DNA of 64,000 bases from Hydrangea macrophylla (taxonomy: Eukaryota; Streptophyta; Magnoliopsida; Cornales; Hydrangeaceae): positions 48,053,033 to 48,117,032 of the forward strand of contig CM066987.1 in NCBI GenBank assembly GCA_033977485.1, read 5' to 3'. This document shows, one piece after another, positions 32,947 through 44,671 of this stretch. The translations under genes were made by a program, and so were the position numbers. How positions within the stretch are numbered: the stretch's first letter is position 1; every line of letters begins with the position of its first letter. Below the pieces are notes generated by a model that did not search any database, was not told where the DNA came from, and saw only the letters and a list, made by a program, of their open reading frames with translations.

Positions 32947-33920
32947 ATGGCTGGGAGATCGAGGAAAAACATGAATTTGATTGAGGGAGCACCTGAGGCT
33001 ACCGATCCCACCAGAATGTTTGAAGCTTTCATTAGACGTCTCGAAAGGGTTAGTAATCAGAATGAAAATTGACACGACCGACAAACTGGAGATAAACTGT
33101 TGGAGAGATTCCGTGCGCTAAGGCCTGAGCAGTTTGCGGGTACCGCGGAACCATGGAAAGTGGAACAGTGGTTAATAAAGATGGACCTCATGTTCGAGGC
33201 TGTCCATTGCAATGAGATAGACAAGAGGAGGTTAGCTACTTTTCAATTGACCGATGCCACCGCAGATTGGTGGGATTCGGTCATAGCTACTATTGGAAAT
33301 GGAGCTGCAATGGGAATGATGTGGACTGCGTTCAAAGGGAGATTTTTGGAGAAGTATTTCCCAGCTACGGAGAGGCACAGAAGAGAGAAGGAGTTCATGG
33401 ATCTAGCGCAAGGAACCAAGTCAGTACAAGAGTACACCACACAGTTTGAGAGACTGTCTCGGTTCGCTCCACACTTGGTTGATACTGAAGATAAGAAGAT
33501 ACAGAAGTATAACCAAGGGTTAGCACCACAGATTCGCCGCTTGACTCTCGGCCACCTAGATAAGTCTTTCGAAGGACTAGTCGGCCTGACCACTGATCTG
33601 GAAGAAGATGCTCGAGCAAATCAGAAGCAATTCCAATTTCGGCCGCCTCAGAGGGGTAATTTTGGAAATAGACCACCAATGAATCATACCCAAGGGTAGA
33701 AGAGGAATTTTGATGGGAGCAAGAGGACCCAAGCTATCACCTATCCGACTCAACCCTGAGTAGGAGAAGGAAGTAGTGCCAGAAAATGTTTCAACTTTGG
33801 CAACCCCGGTCATCTGGCTCAAGATTACAAGGCACCAAGGCGTGCTGCTCAGCAAGGCATAGTCTGTTACAACTGTGGTGAACCAGGTCACATCAGCAAG
33901 TTCTGTACTGCTCCCTAAGC
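32947..33920 (+). pseudogene. Element B gag with two zinc knuckles (broken)
   Basis: Structural protein that packages element RNA. ATG at 32947 (MAGRSRKNMN) opens the frame; a TGA at about 33070 precedes the long open part 33100-33699. The central domain matches Retrotrans_gag (pattern ADWWDSV ... FLEKYFP ... REKEFMDLAQGTKSVQEYTTQFERLSRFAP). Stops at 33697 and near 33757 precede two CCHC knuckles. The first has lost two cysteines (CFNFGNPGHLAQDY); the second is intact (CYNCGEPGHISKFC). A stop at about 33916 and a frameshift separate it from protease. Confidence 0.9.
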
Positions 33921-33929
33921 AAGTGACTT

Positions 33930-35840
33930 ATGGTCAACAAGATTAGACTCTCGTGAATGCTGTTATCCCTGATGCCGCTGGATATGATGCGACTGTGTAC
34001 GAAGAAGGAGGTTATGAAGAAGCTCAACCTGATCAACAAATAGTGGAAGGTACATTAACTCTGTTTAACTCCCATGTTAAAGTGTTATTTGATACAGGTG
34101 CTGCTCTTTCATTCATATCTGTCAATACGATTCGAAGATTAGGTATCTTACCTCATCGTTTAGAGAAAGCTTTGAGGGCTACCTCACCATTGGGAGCCGT
34201 AGTCAAGTTAGGACACGTATGCAAGGATTGTCACTTATAGCTAGGAAACCGTGAAATCCCTGCAAGGCTGATTCTCCTATCAATGAAGGAGTTTGACGTA
34301 ATCTTAGGAATGGATTGGATCTCTCAGAACCAAGCGAAGTTGGATTGTGCGAGGAAGAGAATTACATTCCCCGACAATGAGAAACAACCCTTTGATTTTC
34401 AATGTAACCCTTTGGGAGATATGTTCCTCACAAGATGCTTAGAAAACATCAAAGTCGTTAGTACAGAGATGACATCGTTGTCTATACCTGTAGTCAAGGA
34501 CTTCAAAGAAGTATTTCAAGACGTTTCTGGTTTACCACCCTAGAGAAGTATAGAGTTCAATATTGAGCTTATAATGGGTACCGTTCTGATCACCAAGGTC
34601 CTCTACAGAATGGCCCCCACCGAACTGTTGGAATTGAAGGAACAAGTTCAAGAGCTCGAGAACCTCGGTTTTGTACGTCCTAGTACATCGCCTTGGGGAG
34701 CACCGGTGCTATTCGTGTAGAAGAGGGATGGAACACTTCGATTGTGTATTAATTATAGAGAATTGAACCGCGTGACTATCAAGAACAAGTATCCTTTACC
34801 TCGGATCGATGACTTATTTGATCAACTACAAGGAGCTACGACATTTTCCAAAATAGACCTAAGGTCGGGATATCATCAACTGAGGGTACGGAAGGAAGAC
34901 ATACCTAAGACTGCATTTAGAACCTGATATGGTCATTATGAATTTTTGGTAATGCCCTTTAGAATGACGAATGCCCCGACAGTGTTTATGGATCTGATGA
35001 ACATAGTGTTCAAGCCTTATTTGGATTAGTTTGTCATCTTCTTCATTGATGATATTTTGATCTATTCTAAGTCAGGAGAAGAACACGAGCAACACCTATG
35101 GATGGCATTACAGACGCTTAAGGACCACCACTTGTATGCCAAGTTTAGTAAGTGTGAGTTCTAGTTGCAAGAAATAAAATTTTTGGGACACAAGGTGTCA
35201 TCTCAAGGAATTTTTGTGGATTCGTCCAAGACCGATGCTGTGTCAAACAGGGTCAGACCGAGCAACCCTACAGAAGCTCAGAGTTTTTTTGGACTCGCAG
35301 GCTATTATCGGAGATTTGTTGAGGGATTTTCCATGATAGCAGCACCTTTGACTGGGTTAACGAAGAACAATTTAAGGTTCGACTAGACAGAGAAGCATGA
35401 GCGTGCCTTTCTAAAGTTGAAATAGAGACTCACTATCGCACCGGTACTAGCTATACCCAAGCGTGATGAGAAGTTCACTATCTTTAGTGACGCGTAATAT
35501 CAAGGACTAGGGTGTGTACTTATGCAAGATGGTAGAGTTATCACTTATGAATCCAGACAGCAGAAGCCAAATGAGTTTAACTATCCCATTCATGATTTGG
35601 AGTTGGCGGCAGTAGTATTCGCACTCAAGATTTGGAGACACTATCTCTACGGTGAGAAGTTGATTTATTCTCTGATCACAAGAGTCTAAATATTGGTTCA
35701 CACAGAAAGAGTTAAACATGAGACAACGCAGATGGATGGAGCTGATCAAGGATTACGACTTCACGTTAGAGTACCACCCTGGTAAAGCTAATGTGGTCAC
35801 TGATGCTTTGAGTCAGCAGTCTCGTGAGACGATCACCTCC
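33930..35840 (+). pseudogene. Element B protease, reverse transcriptase and RNase H (broken)
   Basis: Protease: VLFDTGAALSFIS at about 34080 holds the DTG active site, followed by [51 protein letters not shown] and [16 protein letters not shown] (about 35041), so the catalytic DD pair is present. RNase H: TIFSDA with the first Asp, followed by a stop and [13 protein letters not shown]. Stops are at 34238, 34541, 34718, 34925, 35027, 35162, 35384 and 35496, among others, and a frameshift occurs near 35660. Most stops fit CAG, CAA, CGA or TGG changed by one transition. Only one RNase H is present, unlike the Tat element. Confidence 0.9.
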
Positions 35841-37345
35841 TTAATGGTTAGAGAATGGCGAGCATTGGAGACGTTGGCGGAGTTCGATGTATAGAGTGCT
35901 GAAGAAGGAGAAGGACAACTTTTCGGATGTCTTATCCTACAGCCTGACCTTATCGACCGTATTATTGGAGCTCAGAAAGAAGATGAGAAATTTCAAGCAT
36001 GGTTTGCTAAGATGTCAGAGAAAGATCTGACAGAATGGAAGGTGGGAATCGATGGACGATATCGATTTTGAAACAGGTTATGGATACCAGACTGTGGGGA
36101 TTTGAGAAATGATATTCTGGCAGAAGCACATAAGTCAAGATATACAGTTCACCCACGAGGAACAAAAATGTACAAGGATTTGAAAAGAAATTTCTGGTGG
36201 GAAGGTATGAAGAAGGATGTGGTCGGATTTGTATCCAAGTGTTTGACGTGTCAACAAGTCAAGGCCGAACATCAGAGACCCTCGGGATTGTTGAACCACT
36301 ACCTATTCCTGGTTTGAAATGGGAGCACATCACGATGGATTTTATAGTGGGTTTGCCTCAATCGCAATAGAATCATGATGCCATTTGGGTAATCATGGAT
36401 CGATTGACGAAGTCTGCTCATTTCATTGCTTATAGATGACATTCTCGGTAGAAAAGATGAGTCGAATGTACACACAACAAGTTGTGCAGCTTCTTGGTGC
36501 ACCTGTGTCAATTGTGTCAGACCATGATGCATATTTTACTTCTAGATTTTGGGAAAGCTTGCAAGAAGTTATGGGAACCACGTTCAAGATGAGTACTGCT
36601 TTTCACCCTCAGATAGATGGGCAGACCGAGCGTGTTAATCAGATCATGGAGGATATGCTTAGGGCTTATTTGGTTGAATTTGCCTATAATAATAGTTATC
36701 ACACGAATATCGGGATGGCTCCGTTGGAAGCATTGTATGGACGACCATGTCGTTCTCTGTTGAGTTAGGCAGAGGTGGGAGATACGGAGTTGTTGGGACC
36801 AGATTTGGTTAGAGAAACCAACGAGAAGATTTCTTTGGTCAAGGAAAGGATGAGAACCGCTCAAAGCCGGTATAAGAGTTATGCCGATCGACGTCGGAAA
36901 GATTTGGAGTTCAGTGTTGGATATCACGTACTTCTTAAGGTATCACTGACCCGAGGAGTAGTACGTTTTGGTCTCAAAAGAGGAAAGTTAGCCCTGCGTT
37001 TCATCGGACCGTTCGAGATTTTGGAACGTGTCGGGAAAGTGGCATATCGACTGGCGCTACCACCGAAGATGTCTGGGGTTCACAATGTATTTCATGTGAG
37101 TATGCTAAAAAAGTACATACGAGACCCCTTGCACGTGATTAGTTATGACGATATTGAGTCGAGTCATAACATTTCTTATAAGGAGAGACCTGTGAAGATT
37201 CTGGATCAGAGTATCAAGAAGTTGAGAAACAAGGACATTCCATTGGTGAAGGTTTAGTGGATCACCATGACGAGAATGAAGCCTCGTGGGAAGTCGAAGC
37301 TGAGATGAGGAAAAAGTACCCGGAGTTGTTTCAAGACAAATTAGT
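35841..37345 (+). pseudogene. Element B integrase with chromodomain-like tail (broken)
   Basis: Zinc-binding part: AHKSRYTVHPRGTKMY and CLTCQQ (36120-36260), the HHCC pattern. Catalytic core: ITMDFIVGLP (Asp), VSDHDAYFTSRFW (Asp) and GQTERVNQIMEDMLRA (Glu), so the DDE triad is kept although two frameshifts separate the pieces (near 36300 and 36420). The C-terminal part (36775-37257) contains GPFEILERVGKVAYRLALPP and VFHVSMLKKY. After a TAG at 37255 and a one-base shift the chain reads HDENEASWEVEAEMRKKYPELF, matching the group II chromodomain of Tekay/Del elements, which guides integration. Confidence 0.88.
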
Positions 37346-37372
37346 CTTGAATTCGGGGACGAAATCCTGTTT

Positions 37373-37385
37373 AAGGGAGGAAGGA
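37373..37385 (+). other. Polypurine tract of element B
   Basis: AAGGGAGGAAGGA ends directly at the 3' LTR start TGTAACAAC. Confidence 0.88.
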
Positions 37386-40249
37386 TGTAACAACTTGCAT
37401 TTCATTTAATTATCAATTTTAGCATATCCATATTGAATTTGTATTTCCATTGACATAATTAAATCCATGTAGTATTATCAGCTTTTAAATTAATTACAAG
37501 TCTCATGTATCTAAATCTTATTATTTATTTTATTTCATGTTAAACTCTTGTTGGGACCAAACTAAAATTTTACAAATTTAGTAATACGTGTATTGAATTT
37601 CAAATCTGTATTTCAAAACGGTGGAAATATGTTCTTTTAACTCAAGCAGTATTTTTATAAAACCGGGAAATCATTTCTTACGTTAAAATGAATTTTCTGT
37701 ATTTTGTGGTGACCACCGCGACGCGAAAATACCAGTTTAGGTGCAAAATTGTCCGCGCCGCGTTGATCTCCCACAGTTTAGGAAACTCCACCAATCAAGA
37801 TGTGACACATACTTTTCCATTTATGGCAAGTAATCATTTGGTTGTACCCTGTCTGGCAACGTGTACCTTGCATGTGTAATTTTTATGCCTAAAGCTAGAT
37901 TTCCCAAACACTTTCACTTGGCCCCTACTAACCTATAGCACCTTTTCAAACTATAGAAGTGTATATACGTATGTATAATCCATCATGTAGGATCTGTATC
38001 ATTGTAAGTTCAATTAGAAATTAGAAAAACAATTTAGTTTGTAGAGTGTGTTTCATAACTCACAACTTGGAGCCCAAGATTGTGAGTTCTTTATAAACTC
38101 ATACACACTTCACAATCTGCACAGTTTGATAAAAACACAGAGAAAAGAGAGAGCTTGAGAGCTATCTTGCTGAAGTTTTAAGAGAGAGAGAGAAGAACCT
38201 CCATAGCTAGAGCTCAAGTGGGTCTTGCATATTTGATTTTCCTTTCTCAACAACTTTCTTCTATCTCAATCTTTGTGAGTATTCTAAACTCACTTGGAAC
38301 GTAATTCACCTTTCAATTACTGTTTTGTGTAGTTGACTTGTGATCACAATTTTTGAATTTACGTTTGAAGTTTCATAGCTTGAAATCATGAATTTCCAAA
38401 CTAAATCAAAATCTATTTTATTAGACAAATATGAAAGATTTCAGTATGTACAGGTCATGTTTGCAATATTAGAGTCTAATTTACTCAATTGAGAAAGTAT
38501 ATTAAGATTGAAGTTTTGTCATCTTTTAGTTTTTTGTAAAATTCGTGAACTACGTTTGGATTCAAGTAAAATTGATTGTAGATTGATAATCCTTGCGAAA
38601 AACCGAAGAGATTCATATATTATAAGGCATGGTAACTTACGGAATCAAAAATGGGTCAAAAGACCCCTTAATTTCTGAAACAGGGGAAAACAAGAGAGGA
38701 AGATGAAGCTACTGCGTGAACTTGCGCGCGCAAGCAGCCCGCGCGAGCGACCCCTCGCACGAGCGGCCCACGGGCGCGAGCCGGTGGTTTCAAGCAGATA
38801 GAAAAGATCTTAATAAGAAAAATGAAAATTGGGCATTTCGAGAGAGCGACCAGCGTGCGCGATCTCCCTGTATTTTGGCATTGGAAAAGTATTATAAAAG
38901 AAAAGGAAAATTGGGCATATCACTCGAGCGACCCCTCGCGCGAGCGTCCTGCCTGCGCGACTTTTGACAGTTTTTGGTTTTTGCTTGTTTTATGTTAAGG
39001 AACTGTTTGGGTGATGTTTCATGGACTTTTAAATCTCTTTTTGGGAAATTTACGAAAATAGAAACCTATTTGGTTATGTTTGGACGATTGACATAATATA
39101 TTACGACTTAAAAATCCCCGCACGTACGTTGTTCCTATAATTCAGTATTTTAGTTTTGTTTGAGGTTTTATGACATACATATGGAGTCAGTTGTACATGC
39201 ATGGTGTGTGGTAATCAGAGTGGAAAAGAGTGTGTTGTTGAGATTGTGTTGTTGACACTCCCTGGTAATTGTGTACCAAAGTGTGATGTGTTGAGATTGC
39301 GTTGAGAGTATCTTTGTAGTGCGATGGTGGCAAAACTGGACACTCCCTGACGCCCATGGTAGCGTTAAAGTGTGTAATGCCAAACATGGACATTCCCTGG
39401 CACCCATGGTAGTGCTAAAGTGTGGCCTACGGACACTCCATGGTACCCGAGTCTGGATACTGTGTGATGTATTTGTGAGGCGGATTAGGTACTAAAGTGT
39501 GAGGCATTGGACACTCCCTGGTACCCCGGACCAAAGTGTGAGGCAAACTGGACATTCCCTGGCACCCCTGTGCTAAAGTGTGGCTATCAGAGTATTACAA
39601 GGATATTGGTGTGATATAGTGGGTCTTTGTGTTTGTCGAGAGAAAATAGTCGGTAAGATGAGATGGTGCATTGTTTTTCATACACAGTCACATATATGTG
39701 AATTAAAGCTTTCAAATGATATTGTGGTTGTTTTCTAAAAATGAACTCCTTACTTTCTTGTAAACTTGTTGAATTAAATGGGAATTAGAAAATGGTAAAT
39801 GAGTATGTGTTACATTCAAAGTTATGTTTTTAATACTCACCAGCTTCTTGAAGCTGACGGCGTCGATGCACCTTAGACATTCGTGTTCAGGCTTTTTAGG
39901 TTATGACTATACTGGGCCCTATGATTACGCTAACTGAGAACGGCTGCTTTGGAAGATAGAACTGTTATCAATGTCCTATGTTTTAAGTTATAAACTATTT
40001 TGTAATAAGAATGAGTGTAATAAACGATAGATATTATTTTGTTTTAAGGCGGCTTGTGCCTTAGTTGACCCCGTATTGTAATATGTAATAAGTTAGAAAA
40101 ATATTTGTAGGCCTTGATTGCTCTGCTCTGATTATTATGTCTTTATTGTTGACGTTTGGGACGAAATCGATCCTTCAAACTGTCACGACCTACGGGTCCA
40201 TAAAGGAAATTAAACGCTTTCCTTATTTATGCTACGTCAGGGCGTGACA
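37386..40249 (+). mobile_element. Element B 3' LTR
   Basis: TGTAACAAC to GGGCGTGACA, 2864 bp. Uninterrupted at the Tat target (GCCGC at 37757-37761). Differs from the 5' LTR at scattered sites throughout. Followed by ATGAT. Confidence 0.95.
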
Positions 40250-40254
40250 ATGAT
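40250..40254. repeat. Target-site duplication of element B, right (ATGAT)
   Basis: Matches 4950-4954 and confirms that B is a complete insertion in element A. Confidence 0.9.
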
Positions 40255-40395
40255 GGACCTGAGCTACCCGAGGAGGATTTGATGGAGGAGGAGGATATGA
40301 TAGATGATGATGACATGGATGAGGACGATGTTTTGTCCGAGATTGCCCAAGAGGATGAGGCTTCTATCTATGGACCTAACGTAAACAACTTTTGA
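40255..40395 (+). pseudogene. Acidic leader ORF of element A, 3' part
   Basis: Continues the frame left at 4954 with a run of Asp/Glu (for example EEEDMIDDDDMDEDD) and stops with TGA at 40393-40395. Frame agreement across a 35-kb insertion, after removal of the 5-bp duplication, shows that both parts were one ORF. Confidence 0.65.
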
Positions 40396-40793
40396 GTCCA
40401 GTACCTATAGGACTTAGACTTTTGATTTTGACTTCAGGACATGTTGTCCACTTACTTTTAATGCTTACATGGACAGCTATTGACCATAGCATTTTGTCTA
40501 GGCAGCCACCAGTTGTGGTCTTGTTTATATCTTCTACTAGATCTTATATAGGATCATGTACTATGCGGCACACAGATGATTTGTTGTGTACTCCACTATA
40601 CATTTTTTGGATATATATATGTGTGTGCGTGTGTGTGTGTGTGTGGCAGACCGTTTCTTTGGATTATTTCTGTTGTCATCTCATTATTTATTTTATGTTG
40701 TGATTAAGATTCGTGCTATGCTTCGTTGTATTATTTATCATTGTTTCCCAAAGAACATTGTCAGGTAATCATTAGATCTTTCAAGCATGATTG
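40396..40793. other. Spacer of element A with GT microsatellite
   Basis: No gene. An AT run followed by a (GT)n stretch lies at about 40610-40645. It corresponds to the spacer between leader ORF and gag in element B. Confidence 0.6.
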
Positions 40794-40953
40794 GGAGCAC
40801 CCATTCTTGAGAGTATGGACTCAACCGAAGTCTTCGAAGCATTCATGCAACGGATGGAACATATTGGCGACACCTACAACAATGCCATCCATTGAGTTAA
40901 CAACGACAACAACCACGTTGCTCCTCCGAGAGAGACAGGCGATAAGCTATTGT
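40794..40953 (+). pseudogene. Element A gag N-terminus, truncated
   Basis: The reading GAPILESMDSTEVFEAFMQRME parallels element B gag (GAPEATDPTRMFEAFIRRLE), and the fragment ends at ETGDKLL, the same motif that precedes B's gag body. A stop lies in between. Everything downstream of A is missing; the sequence switches to the tandem array at about 40954. Confidence 0.65.
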
Positions 40954-41140
40954 AAATTTTAAAAAATATTGGGGCTAACATAAAAATACAAAAAGGTTTG
41001 AGTTTTCTGGTAACAATATAAAATGAAAATTTTGGTGAAGGATAGTAGATATGGACATCGAAAAAACTCAGAATGTATGTTGATATATGTAGAACTAAGT
41101 GGGTTATTACTGACAACTTGGGCTTAAGAATTTTAAGGGG

Positions 41141-44100
41141 GGGTCAATTTGGCAAGCCTGTCAAGTTGTTTGGCAAGTGGACCATTTAGGGCATTACGAA
41201 TGGTATAAGAGCCAACCTCAATCCCGTGAGGGCCACACGGTGTTATGGTAGAGGAGCAGAGGCCCTTGGATAGTTGTACCCTTTGTCTGCTATTGGGCTG
41301 TTATGGGGTCACCAACCATTTGCTTCCACAAAAATCAATCAAGGCGAGAACTGGGCCTATGTAACGAGGACAACACACCTTTAAGTGGGGTAGATTTATC
41401 TGTGAGAACCTCTCTAACATGGAAAAAACACTAAAAATGTTATCATAACATATGTAGAACTAAGTCGACTACTACTAACACTTAGGGCTTCAGCATTTAA
41501 AGGACAATGTGCACATATGCTAGAATTCTAGAGCTATCGAGTTTTGTTTTCTTTCTATTGTTAAGTTTCTTCGTATTCAAGGCAGGTAGACAAGTGAAGA
41601 GTCCATGCGAAGCACATTGCTATTGTTATCTCTGTAAAAATTTTCAAAGCTTTTTTTTTCTTTATTTATTTATTTTTTTTGTAAATTTCAAAGTTTGGTA
41701 AATTCTGTGAATTCCAAAAGTTGTGGGGTAATCTGTAAATTTCCAAAAAAAACATGGGCTGGTATAAATATACAAAAAGGTTTGAGGTTTTCAGATAGAA
41801 ATATAAAAAAGAAAATTTTGGTAAAGGATCGTTGATGTAGACTTAGAATCCATGTGAGATACAAAATAAAAGACCAAACAGTCCTCATCACTCAATCTAG
41901 GGAACCAACTGGGTTCAACACCAAATAGCCCACAGATTTGTGTTGAAAGACTGTTTGGCATGGCTAAACTCATCCATGAAGAGAAATTTGTTTTTAAACG
42001 CACATATACAGATGAACAGAGACAATGGTAATAGTTGGTAATATACCATATTTGTCATTTTTTTCAACAACATTTACCATGTTCAAATGGGAAACATTGG
42101 AAATGAATGGAGACAAACTCAATTTATAAGTTGCAAGAACACTGTTTGTCAACACTCTCAAACGTTTGAATTAAGAGGCTTTTGGGCACTTCTAAACTCA
42201 TCCATGAGGAGAACCATAGGGGGGATAAGATGTAGTTTCCTCAACAACTAATGCACACTCCCAATCAGAAAACATTGAATAATTAAACACTCGATGTGAA
42301 TTGCATGGTCAGTTGTACACATTGAATAATTTTTTGATGATGATATGGGGGAGGGGGATTCGAATATCGAACCAGTGCCGTGAAAGGAACATAAATGCCA
42401 AGTTCTTTGCCCTCTTGATCTATGGCTCACTTGGTGCATGGTGAATTATTAAAGACTCGAGGCCTTCGTAGTCTACTAAGTCATAGACATGGTGAATTGC
42501 AGAAATTCTAAACACGAGACCTATAAACTAATTAAAAACTCTGGCCATGTTTTGTTCTAGGGAATCAAGCTATTTAAAAATAATTGACAACGATGACAAC
42601 ACGTACGTCAACACGTACGTCTTTACGTGTGGTAGATTAATATGTGAGAACTCCTCCCACACAGAAAAAATACTTAGAATGTTATCATAATCTATATAGA
42701 ACTAAGTCGGCTACTATTAACAATTAATGCTTAAGCATTTAAACGGCAAAGTGGTAGACCCGCGAAGTTGATAGGCCAGTATATTACATGTGTCCAACAA
42801 GTTAGTTTGGTGCACATAAATAGATAATTATTGCACATCTGCAAGAAGAAATTTAGGTCAGAACATTGGCTACTCCCTATCACTTGATAGGTGCACATAT
42901 GCCAGAAATCTGGAGCTCTATATTTTTGTTTCCTTTTTATTTTTTAATTTCATTGTATTGAAGGCAGGTAGACAATTAAAGACACCATGTGAAACACGTT
43001 GCTCTTGTCATCTACTTAAAATTTTTAAACTTGCTTTTCAATTTTTTTTAGTTTTTTTTTGTAAATTTCAAAGTTTGGGAAATTATGTAATAACTTCAAA
43101 AGTTGTGGGGTAATCTGTAAATTTCAATAAATTTTGGGGCTGATATAAAAATATAACAAGTTTGAGGTTTTCTGAAGAAAAAAAAAATTGAAAATTTTGG
43201 TGAAGGATAGTAAATAAGGACTTAGAATCCATGTGAGATACAAAATAAAAGACTAAACAGTCCTCAAGGATTTATTCCAGGGAAATCAACTGGACCAACT
43301 CAAATAACCCAACCATTTGAATTACAAAACTGTTTGGCACGGCTAAGCTAATATATGAAGAGAAATTTGTTTGTAAATGAACATATATTGTTGAACAGAA
43401 ACATTGGTAATGGTCGGTAGTATGCCATATTTGTTCCTTTTCTCACCAACATTTACCATGTTCAAGTGGGACACGTTGGAAATGAATGGAGACAAACTCA
43501 GTTTGTAAGTTGCAAGGACAGTGTTTATCAACACTCCTAAACAATTGAATTTAAAGACTTCTTGGCACAGCTAAACTCATTCATGAGGAGAATTTTGTTT
43601 TTAAATGATCATACACAGCTGAACAGAAACAATGATATTGGTTGGTAATATACTATATTTGTTCTTTTTTTTTCACCGACATTTACCATGTTCAAGTTGG
43701 ATCACTTTAGAAATGAATATTTCTTAGTGCCAGTATTACCTACCACTCATGAATTTTGATTAGAGAACATTCACCCTCTCACGTTTCAAAAATAACTCTC
43801 TTTTAACTTACCGAATTGGCTTGGTAAAATTACAATATAGCCCTAAAAAAAGTGAACAAATTAAATGGAAGTTTATTTTCAAAATGTCTCTAGAGCCCAT
43901 CTGCTAACTCGTCGTGATTTTTGCCCAGGTTTATATTAAGGGTAATGCTATGTGCACATAAAATGTGCAAATAAAGTGTTCACATAAAGATCTGGTCCAT
44001 TCATTTCGGTGGAGGTCTATGCCTGTATACATGGGACCCACCGAAATGAATGACTCAAATCTTTATGTGCATATTTCATTTGCACCAATCATTACTCTTA

Positions 44101-44671
44101 TATTAAGAGACTTTTCACTTATTATGTTTTCGTTATGTCAAGGGGAATATATAATTTGAAATAAAATTTTAGTTAAAGTTCTTTTATTTTGTAAGCGAAA
44201 AAGAGATTTCGTTAAACAAGTGAGCAGAGGTGTTATTTAGGTGTTATAATAGCATGCATTACTCTAAAATAAAAATAAAAACAAAAACATTTGCTCTAAA
44301 ACATGCATTACTCTAAAATGCAAATAAAAACAAAAACATGATTCACGTGATGGATGCACTAACTAGTCCTACGTATACTCAAAATAAAAATGACAGTCCT
44401 TTCACCATTTGCTATTTTTTTTTCTTCTTATAAACAGCATAACGATTCAATTTTATTATTTTTTTAATGAAAATTTCTAACAATTCATACTGATTGCTTT
44501 GGTAGATCTAAGGGAGCCTAGAATCGTGATAACAAAGTCAATAACAAATTTTTTACGTTTTGAGTTTTCACTTTTTAATTTACCAAAGAGCATGATGCAT
44601 TAACACATCCTACATGGAAAAAAAACTCAGAATGTATGTTGATGTACGTAGAATTAAGTGGGTTATTAAGT
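41141..44671 (+). repeat. Array unit 1
   Basis: Almost identical to unit 2. It contains a complete 159-bp MITE at 43939 and a G-box (CACGTG) at about 44346 upstream of a TATA-like motif near 44438. Confidence 0.85.
43939..44097. mobile_element. MITE with ~60-bp inverted repeats, hAT-like
   Basis: The ends AGGGTAATGCTATGTGCACA and the inverted GTGCACCAATCATTACTC-type end pair over most of their length, so it folds back on itself. TTATATTA at 43931-43938 and 44098-44105 flanks it; 8 bp is the hAT duplication size. Units 4 and 5 have the empty site (near 51743 and 54805). Confidence 0.8.

Larger units (their letters stand above)
4955..40249 (+). mobile_element. Gypsy element B (Tekay/Del-type chromovirus), full length, interrupted by a Tat element
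   Basis: Two LTRs of about 2.86 kb (4955-5331 plus 29361-31843, and 37386-40249) flank a 5.5-kb internal region. It has an initiator tRNA-Met primer site, leader ORF, gag, protease, RT, single RNase H, integrase, chromodomain-like tail and a purine tract. ATGAT duplications flank it. Placement in Tekay/Del rests on domain order, the long LTR, the primer type and the tail sequence after integrase. All coding parts contain stops, so it is not autonomous. Within it lies the 24-kb Tat element at 5332-29355. Confidence 0.88.

Noticed and set aside
31844..37385. Endogenous pararetrovirus
   Set aside because: Has LTRs, integrase, purine tract and target duplication; no movement or coat protein of caulimovirus type.
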